This document shows positions 54,673 to 63,972 of a stretch of 64,000 bases of DNA, piece by piece; within the stretch, counting starts at the first letter, position 1; each line of letters opens with the position of its first letter. Source of the stretch: Janthinobacterium sp. 67 (lineage in GTDB: Bacteria; Pseudomonadota; Gammaproteobacteria; Burkholderiales; Burkholderiaceae_D); the NCBI RefSeq assembly GCF_002797895.1, contig NZ_PGES01000002.1, forward strand, positions 1 through 64,000, given 5' to 3'. Under the pieces are notes generated by a model. That model was not told the DNA's origin. It saw only the letters and a list, made by a program, of their open reading frames with translations, and did not search any database. Both the position numbers and the translations under genes were made by a program.

Positions 54673-55422
54673 GTCCCCAAGCCAAATGCCTTCTTAAGAC
54701 GCAACAGCCACTGGCGATGTTGCGTAAGCACACTTGTCAGGCGAAATGCACAATACAAATATTTCGAACCCAATCGCCGTGCCACCTGGCTCGAGTTGTT
54801 CTTCGACCTGATTTTTGTGGTAGCGATCGGTGACGTAACGCATATCCTGAACCACACGCACGAGGGTCATCTTGCCCCACTGCAGTTCTGGCAATACGTC
54901 CTCGCCTTCATCCCCTTGTGGTGGATATGGGTCAGCCACACGATGTATGCCAACCGGTTCGACGCGGATGACCGGAAGCATCGGCTGGCAACCCTGTTCA
55001 TCATGTTCCTGGTGATTATCATCTCAGGCTTGATCGACCAACGATTCCTGGCCAGCTTCGATGCCATCATTGTTTGCTACGCTTGTTCGAAATACATCAT
55101 CGCCATAATGTATTTCGTGTCGAAACATCGGCACAAGGAGAGCGCGCAACTCACAACGGCAGTTGGGTGGGTGTCCCTCGCCGGCGCCACCATCAGCCTC
55201 GCTTCAATTCTGTTCCCGCCGCCGCAGCGATACGTCGTGCTCTACCTTGGAATACTTTTCGATCTGGTTGCCTTCGTCTTTTTTTTGCCGCGTCGTCTCC
55301 AAGGCATCCCCGTGCATACCGAACACCTGATTGAGCGTGTGGGCCTGCTCACGCTCATCTTACTGGGCGAGTCCGTTATCAGCCTGTCGACGGGGCTGGC
55401 CAATATCAGCTGGACTATGGAG
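54673..55422 (+). pseudogene. ltrA: LtrA-family (low temperature requirement A) membrane protein, truncated
   Basis: The frame reads RATWLELFFDLIFVVAIGDV, then several transmembrane helices (VLAFIPLWWIWVSHTMYANR, LFIMFLVIIISGLIDQRF) and ERVGLLTLILLGESVISLS, as in LtrA proteins of unknown function. The 5' end is disrupted by IS21 right at its presumed GTG start (52019), and the 3' end is cut by the IS6 element after ISWTMEG. About 120-150 C-terminal residues are lost. Confidence 0.8.
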
Positions 55423-55593
55423 GGTTCTGTCGCATTAGCATACCGTCGATGGCCGATCAGGTAAGCTACGGCGCCCGAACCTTGGATGAATCGCCATGCT
55501 CAACTTCAAAGTAAGCGTAAAGCCTGCGCCGTCTTGAGCCTGGCGTTGATTTGCTAGATGATGGCATCACACCGCTGGGAAGCGGCGTGTTGT

Positions 55594-57180
55594 TTAAGCC
55601 GAAGGGAGCTGCGCGGCGCAGTTCCAAGGCAGGAAGTCGTCGACCTGATTGACCGGATGATCGGCGATGTTGGTCAGCACATGGCGCAGCCAGGCCTCGG
55701 GGTCAACACCGTTGAGCTTGGCCGTGCCGATCAGCGAGTAGATCGCGGCAGCACGCTCGCCGCCGCTGTCGGCACCTGCGAACAGGTAATTGCGGCGGCC
55801 GATGGCGACACCGCGCAACGCCCGCTCGGCGGCCGAGTTGTCGATCTCAATGATGCCGTCGTCGCAGTAACGCAGTAACGCCGGCCATAGGTTCAGCGCG
55901 TACTGGATTGCCGCCGCCGTGTCCGACTTGCGCGACAGCTTTTCAAGCGTGGCGCGTAGCCAGCCATTAAGCTCGTCGAGCAATGGTCGTGATCGTTGCT
56001 GGCGCGCCAGTTGTCGTTCGTGCGGCGGCTTGCCGCGTATCTCGGCTTCGATCACATACAGTTCGGCGATGCGTCGTAGAGCCTCGGTCGTGATGGCAGA
56101 TGACCTGGCCGCGTGCAGGTCGTAGAATTTTCGCCGTGCGTGCGCCCAGCATGCCGCCTCCTGGATGGTGCCGTCGACGTACAGCGCATTGAAGCCGGCA
56201 TAGGCGTCAGCCTGCAGCACGCCGCTGAAGCTGGCCAGGTGGGTTTGCGGATGGATACCCTTGCGGTCCGGCGTGTAGGCGAACCAGACCGCTGCTGGCG
56301 TGGTGTCGCCCGACGCGCTATCGTCACGCACGTAGGTCCACAGCCGCGCTGTTTTCGTCTTGCCATTGCCGGGCGCCAGGACCGGAATCGGGGTGTCGTC
56401 GGCGTGCAGCTTGGCGCCAGCGAGCACATGGCGCCGGATCGCCTCGACCAGCGGGCGCAGCAGCGCGCTGGCCGCCCCGACCCAGTTCGCCAGCAGCGCA
56501 CGTTCCAGTTCGACGCCTTCGCGGGCATAGATCACCGACTGCCGGTATAGCGGCAGATGGTCAGCGAACTTGGCCACCAGGATATGGGCCAGCAGCCCCG
56601 GTCCGGCAATGCCGCGCGCGATCGGCCGGCTTGGCGCCGGTGCCTGCACGATGGTGTCGCAGCACTTGCACGCCAGCTTCGGACGTACATGACGGATCAC
56701 GCGGAAGCTGGCCGGCACGAACTCCAGTTGCTCGGCGACGTCCTCACCCAACTTGCGCAGCCCGCCACCGCAGGCCGGGCAAGCCTCGGCCTGCGGTTGA
56801 TACACGCGCTCGTCGCGCGCCAGGTGCTCCGGCAGCGGTTTGCGCGCCGACTTGGTGCGCGGTGCCTTGTCTGCCGGCGGCCGCTCACGCTCGGCCTCAC
56901 CCTCGGTCGCTTGCAGGTCTTCCAGTTGTAGTTCCAGCTGTTCGATCTGGTGGTCCAGCTTCTCGGATTTGCGACCGAACTGCATGCGACGCAGCTTGGC
57001 AATCATCAGCTTCAGATGCTCGATCTCGACCTCGGTCGTCGTCAGTTGCGCGCGCAGTCCTGACACCAGCTCGTCGTGCGCGGCGATGACGGTGTCGCGC
57101 TCACGCAGCGTCTGCTCGGCCGCCAGCAGCAATGCCTTGAGGGCATCGATGTCGTTGGGCAGATCGGCTGAATTGAGCAT
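55594..57180 (-). CDS. tnpC: IS66 TnpC transposase
   Basis: 528 aa. N-terminal coiled coil, zinc-finger-like [14 protein letters not shown], and core motifs [28 protein letters not shown] and [20 protein letters not shown]. It is highly similar to the 520-aa TnpC of the first IS66 but with a different 5' region and C-terminus. It appears complete. Confidence 0.94.
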   Translation of the reverse strand: MLNSADLPNDIDALKALLLAAEQTLRERDTVIAAHDELVSGLRAQLTTTEVEIEHLKLMIAKLRRMQFGRKSEKLDHQIEQLELQLEDLQATEGEAERERPPADKAPRTKSARKPLPEHLARDERVYQPQAEACPACGGGLRKLGEDVAEQLEFVPASFRVIRHVRPKLACKCCDTIVQAPAPSRPIARGIAGPGLLAHILVAKFADHLPLYRQSVIYAREGVELERALLANWVGAASALLRPLVEAIRRHVLAGAKLHADDTPIPVLAPGNGKTKTARLWTYVRDDSASGDTTPAAVWFAYTPDRKGIHPQTHLASFSGVLQADAYAGFNALYVDGTIQEAACWAHARRKFYDLHAARSSAITTEALRRIAELYVIEAEIRGKPPHERQLARQQRSRPLLDELNGWLRATLEKLSRKSDTAAAIQYALNLWPALLRYCDDGIIEIDNSAAERALRGVAIGRRNYLFAGADSGGERAAAIYSLIGTAKLNGVDPEAWLRHVLTNIADHPVNQVDDFLPWNCAAQLPSA

Positions 57181-57209
57181 GGGCCAAGTTTACGCGAGGG
57201 CGCCGACGT

Positions 57210-57557
57210 TTACAAGCCCGACGATGGTTGCCAGGTGCGTACTGGCTGGCGCCAGTCGATGCCTTCGAGCAGCATCGACAGTTGGGCCTGCGTCAGCGTG
57301 ACCGTGCCGCTGCTGGCCTGCGGCCAGATGAAACGGCCCCGCTCAAGCCGCTTGGCCAGCAGGCACAGGCCGTCGCCAGTCCACCACAGCAGTTTGATGA
57401 TGTCGCCGCGCCGGCCACGAAATACAAACACATGGCCGTTGAATGGATCGGCCTGCAGCGTCGTCTCTATCTTGGCCGCCAGGCCGTTGAAGCCGCAGCG
57501 CATGTCGGTGATGCCAGCGACGATCCAGATCCGGGTGTGGGCCGGCAGGCCGATCAT
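57210..57557 (-). CDS. tnpB: IS66 TnpB
   Basis: 115 aa with [39 protein letters not shown] and [17 protein letters not shown]. Starts inside the end of tnpA (ATGA overlap) and ends 30 bp before tnpC. Confidence 0.93.
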   Translation of the reverse strand: MIGLPAHTRIWIVAGITDMRCGFNGLAAKIETTLQADPFNGHVFVFRGRRGDIIKLLWWTGDGLCLLAKRLERGRFIWPQASSGTVTLTQAQLSMLLEGIDWRQPVRTWQPSSGL

Positions 57558-57940
57558 GGCAGCAGCCGCTGCAACACCAGGTGCAGCACGGCAGTGTCAA
57601 CGGCGCCTTCCAGCCGCAGCCGCGCTTTGCCAACGGTCAGTTCGATGATGCCGCCGCACGCTGGTGCCTGCTCGGCCACGGGCTGTGCCATGACCGACGC
57701 CACCACCGTCACCGGCAGCAGTGTGCAGACATTATTGCCAGATTCCTGCTGGCCTTCTCCGAACAGTTTACGCCAAGCGAATACCTGATTGGCGTTGAGG
57801 TTGTGCTGGCGGGCGATGCGCGAAACGGATGCGTCAGGCAGCAGCGACTGGGCGACGACGGCCCGCTTGAATTCATCGGAGTGGCGCCGGTAGCTGCCAC
57901 GTTTTGAGGGTCTTGCGACTGGTTGAATTATTGTGTCCAT
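57554..57940 (-). CDS. tnpA: IS66 TnpA
   Basis: 128 aa from ATG 57940 (MDTIIQPVARPSKRG). Helix-turn-helix region EFKRAVVAQSLLPDASVSRI followed by HNLNANQVFAWRKLFGEG. The equivalent start [10 protein letters not shown] in the first IS66 supports this choice over the upstream TTG/GTG options. Confidence 0.9.
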   Translation of the reverse strand: MDTIIQPVARPSKRGSYRRHSDEFKRAVVAQSLLPDASVSRIARQHNLNANQVFAWRKLFGEGQQESGNNVCTLLPVTVVASVMAQPVAEQAPACGGIIELTVGKARLRLEGAVDTAVLHLVLQRLLP

Positions 57941-58778
57941 AATCGAGTTTGTGGACACAATCGATTTGTGTCTCAACCTCAAATCATGCTGGCAGGAGTA
58001 GTCAAGGTAAAGACGGCGCTGGCTTTACGCTTACACTTCAAAGGGATGCGCTTTCCGATCGATGTGATCCTGGTCTGCATTCGCTGGTACGTAGCATACC
58101 CGCTGAGCTACCGGCACCTGGAAGAAATGATGGAAGAGCGCGGCGTATCGGTCGACCATTCGTCGATCAATCGGTGGGCGATTCGTTTCCTGCCTCTCGT
58201 CGAGAAGATGGCCCGGAAACACAAGCGCCCGGTCGGTGGCAGCTGGCGAATGGATGAGACGTATATCAAGGTCAAGGGCGTCTGGAAATACCTGTACCGC
58301 GCCGTCGACAAGCAGGGCAAAACCGTCGACTTCCTGCTCACGGCCAAACGCGATATGGTCTCAGCGAAGCGCTTCTTCGACAAGGCGATGGGAGCGCACG
58401 GCGATCCGGACAAAGTCGCGATGGACAAGAGCGGGGCCAACAAGGCGGCGATCGATGCGATCAACGCCAGCCGTGACGTGCCGATCGTGGTGCGCCAAGT
58501 CAAGTACCTCAACAACATCGTCGAACAGGACCATCGCGCCATCAAGCGGGTAACCAGTCCGATGCTCAACTTCAAATCGTTCCGCGCCGCCCACTGCGTG
58601 CTCGCCGGCGTTGAGCTCATGCACATGATCCGCAAGGGCCAGTTCGCAATCAACGGAACCGATGCGATGTCGTTCGCCGACCAATTTTATGCGCTGGCAG
58701 CACAGGTCCGTCCAGTTTGAGGCACCCCAGTTCCTTTCCTGGAAAATTCCGTCTTCGGATCAACAACGCGACACAACC

Positions 58779-59025
58779 CGACCACTTCTTACCTGTCAAA
58801 GAATGAACACCAAAATACTACTGCGCGGCATCATTTCCTAGCAGGCATCGGTGATCGCGACACGAGCGGCAGAATTTGGCGATTATGGCTTACCGCACGG
58901 CAAAACGAAGATTGACATTAAATTAATCTGTTGGCAAGTTCCTCTTTAACATGGTGTTCAGTTTAATAATGGGCCTCAGCCATGCGCGCTAAACCAAATC
59001 GGGGTAAAGATTGGCGCGATTGGCT
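58779..59025. other. Short gap between IS6 and the integrase gene
   Basis: About 250 bp, moderately AT-rich, without a recognisable gene. It lies 3' of the integrase gene. No continuation of ltrA is present, supporting a deletion at the IS6 boundary. Confidence 0.35.
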
Positions 59026-60300
59026 CTACCGACCAGCATTTTTTTGATCCATGCCGGGGAGTGAACCATGCGAAGTGCGAGACGAAAAGTGATTCGACGC
59101 TGCTTCCAGGGCCGCTATGTTTTGCGGACCAAGTGACAACCAATCTGTGCCATGTCGACTGCTGTGAAATTCCCACAAAAAATGCGCCACTCGCGGATCG
59201 ACGTATGCCTTTACAGCCATCAGTTCTGCCGTCAGTACCGAGCAGTCCTTCAATCGCGAGCTTGGAATGTCTGGCGAAAGCTCTTCTTTAGGAATAGCTT
59301 GTACGGCCGCGGCGATAGCGTTTTTAGTCCTATCTACTGGATCAGGTCCCACATCACGACCGAATGATCCGTAATAGGCAGATGTAATGCTCTTCCGGGA
59401 GTGCCCAAGCTGTTCGCTTGCTTGTTCACGTCTTAAATCGAGATCCTCTTTCGACATTTGGCCGGGCCCGCCGCCTAAAGTGGGCGGAATAACCGATGCA
59501 ATTAAGGCGGCATTCTCTGCAAACTGAGCGCGCAGGCCGTGACCTGTTACTTTCGTCATTGCCTTCGTTATCCCAATCTTTGCCAGCATCCGATGCCATT
59601 TTCCGAGGCTGAATTTGATATCTGCTACGCTCCCATCGTGCTTTGTGGTCCATCCGAGATGCTCTGATTTCTTCACCATCGATTTAACCTGATCCAGCAC
59701 TATCCTCTGCTCCGTTGTATCTATGTAGATATCTCGAGGCCGCCCGCCTTTCGTTTTGTATGCGGCGAAACGATCGCCACGATCAACTTTCCAAGGGTGG
59801 CACTCGATGACCTCATGGCGACGAAGGCCAAAAGCGACTGCAACGCGAAGCATTGCTCCGAACCGGCGATCAAGCGCGTCGGCCTCTCTAATTTTTTCTC
59901 TAACGTCGATACCATTTTCTGCCCAACTCTTGCTTGTAATGGCAGCGGTTTTGACGCGCAACTTCGCTCTAGGAACATCAGGAAGGTAATGATGGACGTT
60001 TTTGACCATCTCACCTTTACCGATCCACCGGGCGAAAATTCGCAGGTACGAAAGGTTGGATTGAATTGTCTTTGGGGTAAGTCCCGATTGATACCAAAAC
60101 TCGCAAAGCGCCTTGACGTGTTTGTCACCCAAATTCTCCGGATTTTGGAGGCGGAAATTCAAATTCACGAGGTGACGGAAGCTCGCGCGCAAAGAGTCGC
60201 CTATGGCAGTCTTCGTTCGTTCGCTGGCTACTTTCCCGTTGACGCGGGTGCCCGCTTTCAATTGCAAAATTGCGTTGAGTTGCGAGATCAAAGATTTCAT
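59026..60300 (-). CDS. int: Tyrosine recombinase/phage-type integrase
   Basis: 424 aa. Catalytic residues: arginine at 160-161 (FGLRRHEVIE), H254 and R257 (GHGLRAQFAE), H300 (EQLGHSRKSI) and Y309/Y310 (TSAYYGSFG). The N-terminal ~110 residues form a SAM-like core-binding domain. It resembles integrases of genomic islands and ICEs. The 3' end faces the tRNA-Cys fragment across IS-filled sequence, so it is the best candidate for the enzyme that used that tRNA gene as target. Base composition looks less GC-rich than the catabolic genes. Confidence 0.9.
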   Translation of the reverse strand: MKSLISQLNAILQLKAGTRVNGKVASERTKTAIGDSLRASFRHLVNLNFRLQNPENLGDKHVKALCEFWYQSGLTPKTIQSNLSYLRIFARWIGKGEMVKNVHHYLPDVPRAKLRVKTAAITSKSWAENGIDVREKIREADALDRRFGAMLRVAVAFGLRRHEVIECHPWKVDRGDRFAAYKTKGGRPRDIYIDTTEQRIVLDQVKSMVKKSEHLGWTTKHDGSVADIKFSLGKWHRMLAKIGITKAMTKVTGHGLRAQFAENAALIASVIPPTLGGGPGQMSKEDLDLRREQASEQLGHSRKSITSAYYGSFGRDVGPDPVDRTKNAIAAAVQAIPKEELSPDIPSSRLKDCSVLTAELMAVKAYVDPRVAHFLWEFHSSRHGTDWLSLGPQNIAALEAASNHFSSRTSHGSLPGMDQKNAGR

Positions 60301-60327
60301 GTCAGTCCTTTTCTATAGGTTCGCCAG

Positions 60328-60369
60328 GCCGCATCCGTATGCATTCGAGTGAACGCACACGGATGCGGC
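60328..60369. repeat. Inverted repeat upstream of the integrase gene
   Basis: Arms GCCGCATCCGT (60328-60338) and ACGGATGCGGC (60359-60369), perfect over 11 bp with a 20-nt spacer. It lies 28 bp upstream of the integrase start, so it could be an operator for integrase expression or an arm-type binding site. Confidence 0.55.
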
Positions 60370-61190
60370 ATGACGGATGCCGTTGGTAAAAAAATCATCA
60401 AACTGCCGGGGAAAGGGACCCAAACGTAAGCACACTAATTTCACACTGCCACCCCTTTTGGCTTGAGGCAATATGTCGACTCCTTTCGGAAGGCGATCGC
60501 CGAACATGATGCTGTTAGGCCTGGAACCCTCACGTGGTTTCTCACGCAGCGCGTCCTGCCCTCATGGGCAAGTCTTTGGTGGCGCTGTCACCAAATGGTC
60601 TTTCTCACGTCACGTGGACGTCGCGGAGGCAGCACTGGCGCCGGCGCAGGGCCAGCGATTCATGCGTCTGGGAGCTTCCAGATATCCGCCCTTCTGTGTC
60701 TCTAAAAATTTCGATGGCCCGGACCGGGGTCGACGGCGTAGCTGCAACTGAGCTGCTTGTGGCGTTCCGGCAGCCGGCCCTGTTTTTCTCGCATAGCAGC
60801 GCGAAAAATCAGGTTCAGTGGGAAATCAGTGTTCCTAAGCGACGTCTAACCCTGATGTAGCTTGGGTTTCGCTGTCACTCAGTGTTCGTCACAAGTTTGC
60901 GCTCGAAGGAAAAAAACGGCCAAAGATGGCCTTGGGCTAACTGCATTACGAACTATTTAAGGTTGATGTACCAAGGTATTAGGCTCTGCCTGGAAGATTG
61001 CCGCTCAAGCGGCGGTAGAAATTGGTGCTTTTCGATTCCGAAGGAACTGAAAAGATGTCTAGTGAAACAATGCCGCATGGCGACGGATAGATATTAGCAG
61101 TTTGGACTGCTGCAGATCAAACGAAAACAGATAAAAAACGCATCATATTTGGAATCTCAGTTCATGAGTGCAAAGTATCTTACCGCCAGC
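60370..61190. other. Non-coding stretch upstream of the integrase
   Basis: About 820 bp with only short open frames, none of which I recognise as excisionase, AlpA or other island genes. The right part (60880-61190) is AT-rich. I see nothing that can be named. Confidence 0.4.
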
Positions 61191-61255
61191 GCAGCAAAGT
61201 GCAGCGAAGTGCGACTTAGTGCAGCAAAGTGCAACGTAGTGCAGCAAAGTGCGGC
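61191..61255. repeat. Tandem 10-bp repeat array (GCAGCAAAGT)
   Basis: Six consecutive 10-mers: GCAGCAAAGT, GCAGCGAAGT, GCGACTTAGT, GCAGCAAAGT, GCAACGTAGT, GCAGCAAAGT, then a partial GCGGC. Three units are identical and the rest differ at 1-4 positions. The period equals about one helical turn, so a protein could bind all copies on one DNA face. It lies between the integrase region and IS relics. Too short and uniform for CRISPR. Confidence 0.85.
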
Positions 61256-61369
61256 ATTTTTTAAGGATGGATGTAATCAAGAATATAGGAGATTAAGCGT
61301 GACTTGACTGTTAGCTCACCTCTTTATACATAACTCTTGAGCGCCCCTATTTCAGGTAGCGTGCATATC

Positions 61370-61397
61370 GTTGGCGCCGACCTAGAATTGCCCCACC
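61370..61397 (+). mobile_element. IS21 end relic
   Basis: GTTGGCGCCGACC followed by TAGAATTGCCCCACC closely matches the terminal repeat of the intact IS21 at 52032-54672. No istA or istB sequence follows; it abuts an IS4-type transposase remnant at 61401. It is a decayed end of an IS21-like element or a recombination scar. Confidence 0.7.
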
Positions 61398-61400
61398 GTC

Positions 61401-62231
61401 ATGGCGGCGCATTCGCCGGACACGCGACTGGTGTATGTGGCCGACCGCGAAGCCGATTTGGTGCCGTTGATGCTGCAGGAGCAAGACCTGGGCACGCCGG
61501 TTGACTGGCTGGTGCTTGCGTAGCACAACCGCTGCCTGCCAAAGTTGGAAAAGCTCTGGCAGCACACCAGCGCCGCAGCGCCTCTCGGCGAGATCGTCTT
61601 TGACATGCCGGCGCGGCACTGCGTCAAGGCGCGCAAGGTGCGTCAGCAATTATGGGCGCGCAAGGTGGAACTGCCAGCGGGCCAGGGCAAAACCGTCAGC
61701 GCCACCTGCCTCATCGCCCGGGAAATCTATGCGCCGGACCGTGCCAAGCCGATCGAATGGCGCTCGCTCAATAACTGCGACGCTGACACGCTGGCGCAAG
61801 CGCAGGAAATGATTGACTGGTATTGGGCGCGCTGGGAGATCGAGATTCTGTTCAACGTGCTGAAAAACGTCTGCAAGGTCGAGGAGCTTCAGCTTGGCTG
61901 CATCGCACGCATCGAGCGCGCCCTGGCGCTGTTCATGATGGTGGCGTGGTGCATCGCATACCTGGAGCGCACGGGCCGGACCTGCCCAGACTTCGACGCC
62001 ACGTTGTACTTCGATCAGGACGAAATTGAAGCGGCCTATCTGCTGCGTGAAAAACCGGCACCGCCAAAGGCAACAGTCGATCAGGTGCTGAGCCAAATCG
62101 TGTGCTTCGGAGGCTTCCTGGCGCGCAAACGCCACTGGGACCCCTACGCGGAAATCATCTGGCTTGGATTGAAGGGTCTACAGGTGGCCGTCAAAAATAT
62201 GCGCACCGTGCGCAGGTTTGGGCAAGGATAG
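61401..62231 (+). pseudogene. IS4-family transposase, 5'-truncated with internal stop
   Basis: The frame begins within the catalytic core (RLVYVADREADLVPLMLQEQ, containing the second D), hits an in-frame TAG at 61521, then continues EKLWQHTSAAAPLGEIVFDM to the C-terminus with DWYWARWEIEILFNVLKNVC (Y-(2)-R...E region). The N-terminal third including the first D is missing, replaced by the IS21-end relic. It is inactive. Confidence 0.8.
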
Positions 62232-62343
62232 ACTTGTGTATAACATGGTGCCTAGAATGGGCCGTCTGTAAGCATAGAGACGAGGTCTCGATATCTTGTC
62301 AGTACATCAGTGTTTCACTGAAGAGCGGGTGAAGTCTTTTTTG

Positions 62344-62490
62344 ATGAATTTGAAAACAGAAACAAACGGCTCAAAGAACAAGCGTGTGTCTGCGACTGCA
62401 ATTTTTTTGATGTGCTGGATAAGTGCGATCATGTTCATGCTCCTTAATGTCCTTTTGTGTTGCTGTAAATGTACCTGCAGATGCGGGTAG
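62344..62490 (+). CDS. Hypothetical small membrane protein (uncertain)
   Basis: 48 aa from ATG 62344: a polar start (MNLKTETNGSKNKRV), one hydrophobic helix (ATAIFLMCWISAIMFMLLNV) and a cysteine-rich end (CCCKCTCRCG). The frame stops just before the IS6 relic begins, so the 3' end may be foreign. No homologous family recognised and no strong ribosome-binding site; it may not be a gene. Confidence 0.25.
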   Translation: MNLKTETNGSKNKRVSATAIFLMCWISAIMFMLLNVLLCCCKCTCRCG

Positions 62491-62502
62491 TTGTCAACAA
62501 AG

Positions 62503-62750
62503 GGCAATCGCGCCATCAAACGGGCGACCAGACCGATGCTCAACTTCAAATAGTTCCGCGCCGCCCACTGCGTGCTCGCAGGCGTCGAGCTCATGCACAT
62601 GATTCGCAAGGGGCAGTTCGCAATCAGCGGAGCCGATGCGATGTCGTTCGCCGACCAATTTTACGCGCTGGCGGGCAAGGTCCGTCCGCAATGACCTGGA
62701 CAATGCCCTTCAAGGGAAATTCCGCCGTTTAATCAACAACGCGACACAAT
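62503..62750 (+). pseudogene. IS6-family 3' relic
   Basis: The frame matches the C-terminus of the IS6 transposase at 58043-58720 (RAIKR, MLNFK-stop-FRAAHCVLAGVELMHMIRKGQFAI and FADQFYALAGKVRPQ) but with a TAG after MLNFK. The right inverted repeat CAACAACGCGACACAA lies just past the stop near 62734-62749. The left two-thirds are absent. It shows that IS6-type recombination has acted on both sides of the integrase region. Confidence 0.8.
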
Positions 62751-62973
62751 CACTTCCAATTCGTCGTCTGGCCTGCCTCCTGGTTTAAGCCGTGACGGAA
62801 ATGTCGGGAGATATGCAGGCGCGTGAGCCTTTTGTCGACGAACATACCTATGGAAATTCATGATCGGCAATTTACCAATCAATGCCTTACGTCGGTGATG
62901 AGGGTTGCCATTTCGAACGCATTGCGCTTGCTATAGTTGCGGGCATTTCTGCCGTGGTAACGATATTATTTCT
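62751..62973. other. Short gap without a recognisable gene
   Basis: About 220 bp between the IS6 relic and the 3' end of the S49 peptidase gene. No hairpin terminator or ORF worth naming. Confidence 0.35.
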
Positions 62974-63864
62974 CTATCTAAGTTGGTAACGCTGTCGCGC
63001 AATGTATTCGTCAAATACCGCCGCTATCGAGGAAGAAAAGACGCTACTCATCTGTGCAAATCCCTTTGGGTACTCACCGAAGTCGAACGCTTCCAGGTTA
63101 TGTTGTGCGGCCACGAAGTCGTCGACCGTGCCGATCTCGTCAATTAGCCCAATTCTCTCGCCTCCACACCGCTCCAGATCTCACCACTGCCGTAATTCAC
63201 GCCGAGCTGGAGAACCCGCGCGCGGCCGTGTTCAAGTTTGAGCAAAAAGGTATGGCCAACATGGTCGACCAGATACTGAGCCTTGATTTGCGCATCCTTG
63301 CTCAGTGGCGTGAACGGATTCAGGAACGCCTTGAGGTGACCGGACGCGAATATCTCCTGCGAGATTTCAATCCTGTCCAGCGGGCGCGACAACTGCCATG
63401 GTGCGATGATCGCTCCAATCGAACCGACCAAGCTGTACTTGCCAGCGATGATTTTGTCAGCTCGCAGGGCGATCATATAGGTTGCCGATGCGCCGACGTT
63501 ACTGATCACCGCAACTACCGGCTTAGGATTTTTTTTCTTGAAGGTCGCGACGGCGTTACCGATTCGTTCAGCCTCCATCGGCGCACCGCCAGGACTGTCG
63601 ATCGCCAATACTACCTGGATGATACGATCTGATTCAAAAGCGCGCTCGATCAAGGGGAAAAAGCTTGTCGGCCGATACCTTCGACGTTGATAATATTTCG
63701 CTATCAATGTGGACAATGCCGATCAATGAACTAAACGCACCCAGTCTGGAGCCTGATACCTGCAGCAGAAAATAAAGTCCAAACAGCAGCGGCATTAACA
63801 CCAGCACTGACCGGAATGCCATGTTGAGCCTGCGCGCGAATTTTCGATCGCGCTCCAAAACCAA
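62974..63864 (-). pseudogene. S49-family (SppA-like) signal peptide peptidase, two frameshifts
   Basis: About 295 codons in three frames. The N-terminus (TTG 63864) has one transmembrane helix (VLVLMPLLFGLYFLLQV) and GIVHIDSEILSTSKVSADKL. An extra base in a T-run near 63657 shifts frame. The middle carries VVLAIDSPGGAPMEAERI and the catalytic-serine region SNVGASATYMIALRADKI, VGSIGAIIAP. A missing base near 63145 shifts frame again to LIDEIGTVDDFVAAQHNLEA and the stop at 62974. Correcting both bases gives a continuous S49 peptidase, so decay or sequencing error are both possible. Confidence 0.75.
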
Positions 63865-63867
63865 GCG

Positions 63868-63972
63868 CTAATATTTGAAGCCAATGCGCTGTTCTCGCAT
63901 CTCAGCCACCAAGAGGAGGACGAGATTGGCTGATTCCAGAATCGGCTCGTTTTTGCTGTCGTCGTTTACCAT
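63868..63972 (-). CDS. Hypothetical small protein upstream of the S49 peptidase gene
   Basis: 34 aa (MVNDDSKNEPILESANLVLL, then LVAEMREQRIGFKY). It ends 3 bp before the peptidase TTG start, on the same strand, which suggests co-transcription. It is acidic and has no signal or membrane segment. Unrecognised; it may be the tail of a small operon leader. Confidence 0.35.
   Translation of the reverse strand: MVNDDSKNEPILESANLVLLLVAEMREQRIGFKY

Larger units (their letters stand above)
55511..58034 (-). mobile_element. IS66-family insertion sequence (2524 bp) with 8-bp target duplication
   Basis: Ends GTAAGCGTAAAGCC-TGCGCCGTCTT (left) and GTAAGCGTAAAGCCAGCGCC (right complement) form inverted repeats. 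The 8-bp repeat ACTTCAAA flanks it at 55503-55510 and 58035-58042. The genes tnpA, tnpB and tnpC run on the minus strand and are intact. It is distinct from, though clearly related to, the IS66 at 9321-11815. Confidence 0.95.
55496..58720 (+). pseudogene. IS6-family transposase, split by IS66
   Basis: The first five codons (MLNFK, 55496-55510) are separated from the rest (GMRFPIDVILVCIRWYVAYP from 58043) by the IS66 insertion. Deleting the IS66 plus one ACTTCAAA repeat restores the frame. The body has the IS6 DDE core: SWRMDETYIKVKGVW (D), VAMDKSGANKAAI (D) and NNIVEQDHRAIKR (E). An accidental frame from the IS66 end (57923) still reads through the whole body, so a modified protein could be made. 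Confidence 0.85.
55423..58778 (+). mobile_element. IS6-family element, interrupted by an IS66 element
   Basis: The left end GGTTCTGTCGCATTAG and right-end complement GGTTGTGTCGCGTTG are IS6-type inverted repeats. Removing the nested IS66 (55511-58034) and one 8-bp repeat leaves about 824 bp, the usual IS6 size. No direct repeat flanks it, and the ltrA gene on its left does not resume on its right, consistent with IS6-mediated deletion or cointegrate resolution. Confidence 0.85.

Noticed and set aside
61191..61255. CRISPR array
   Set aside because: The units are only 10 bp with no spacers and no cas genes nearby; it is a tandem repeat.
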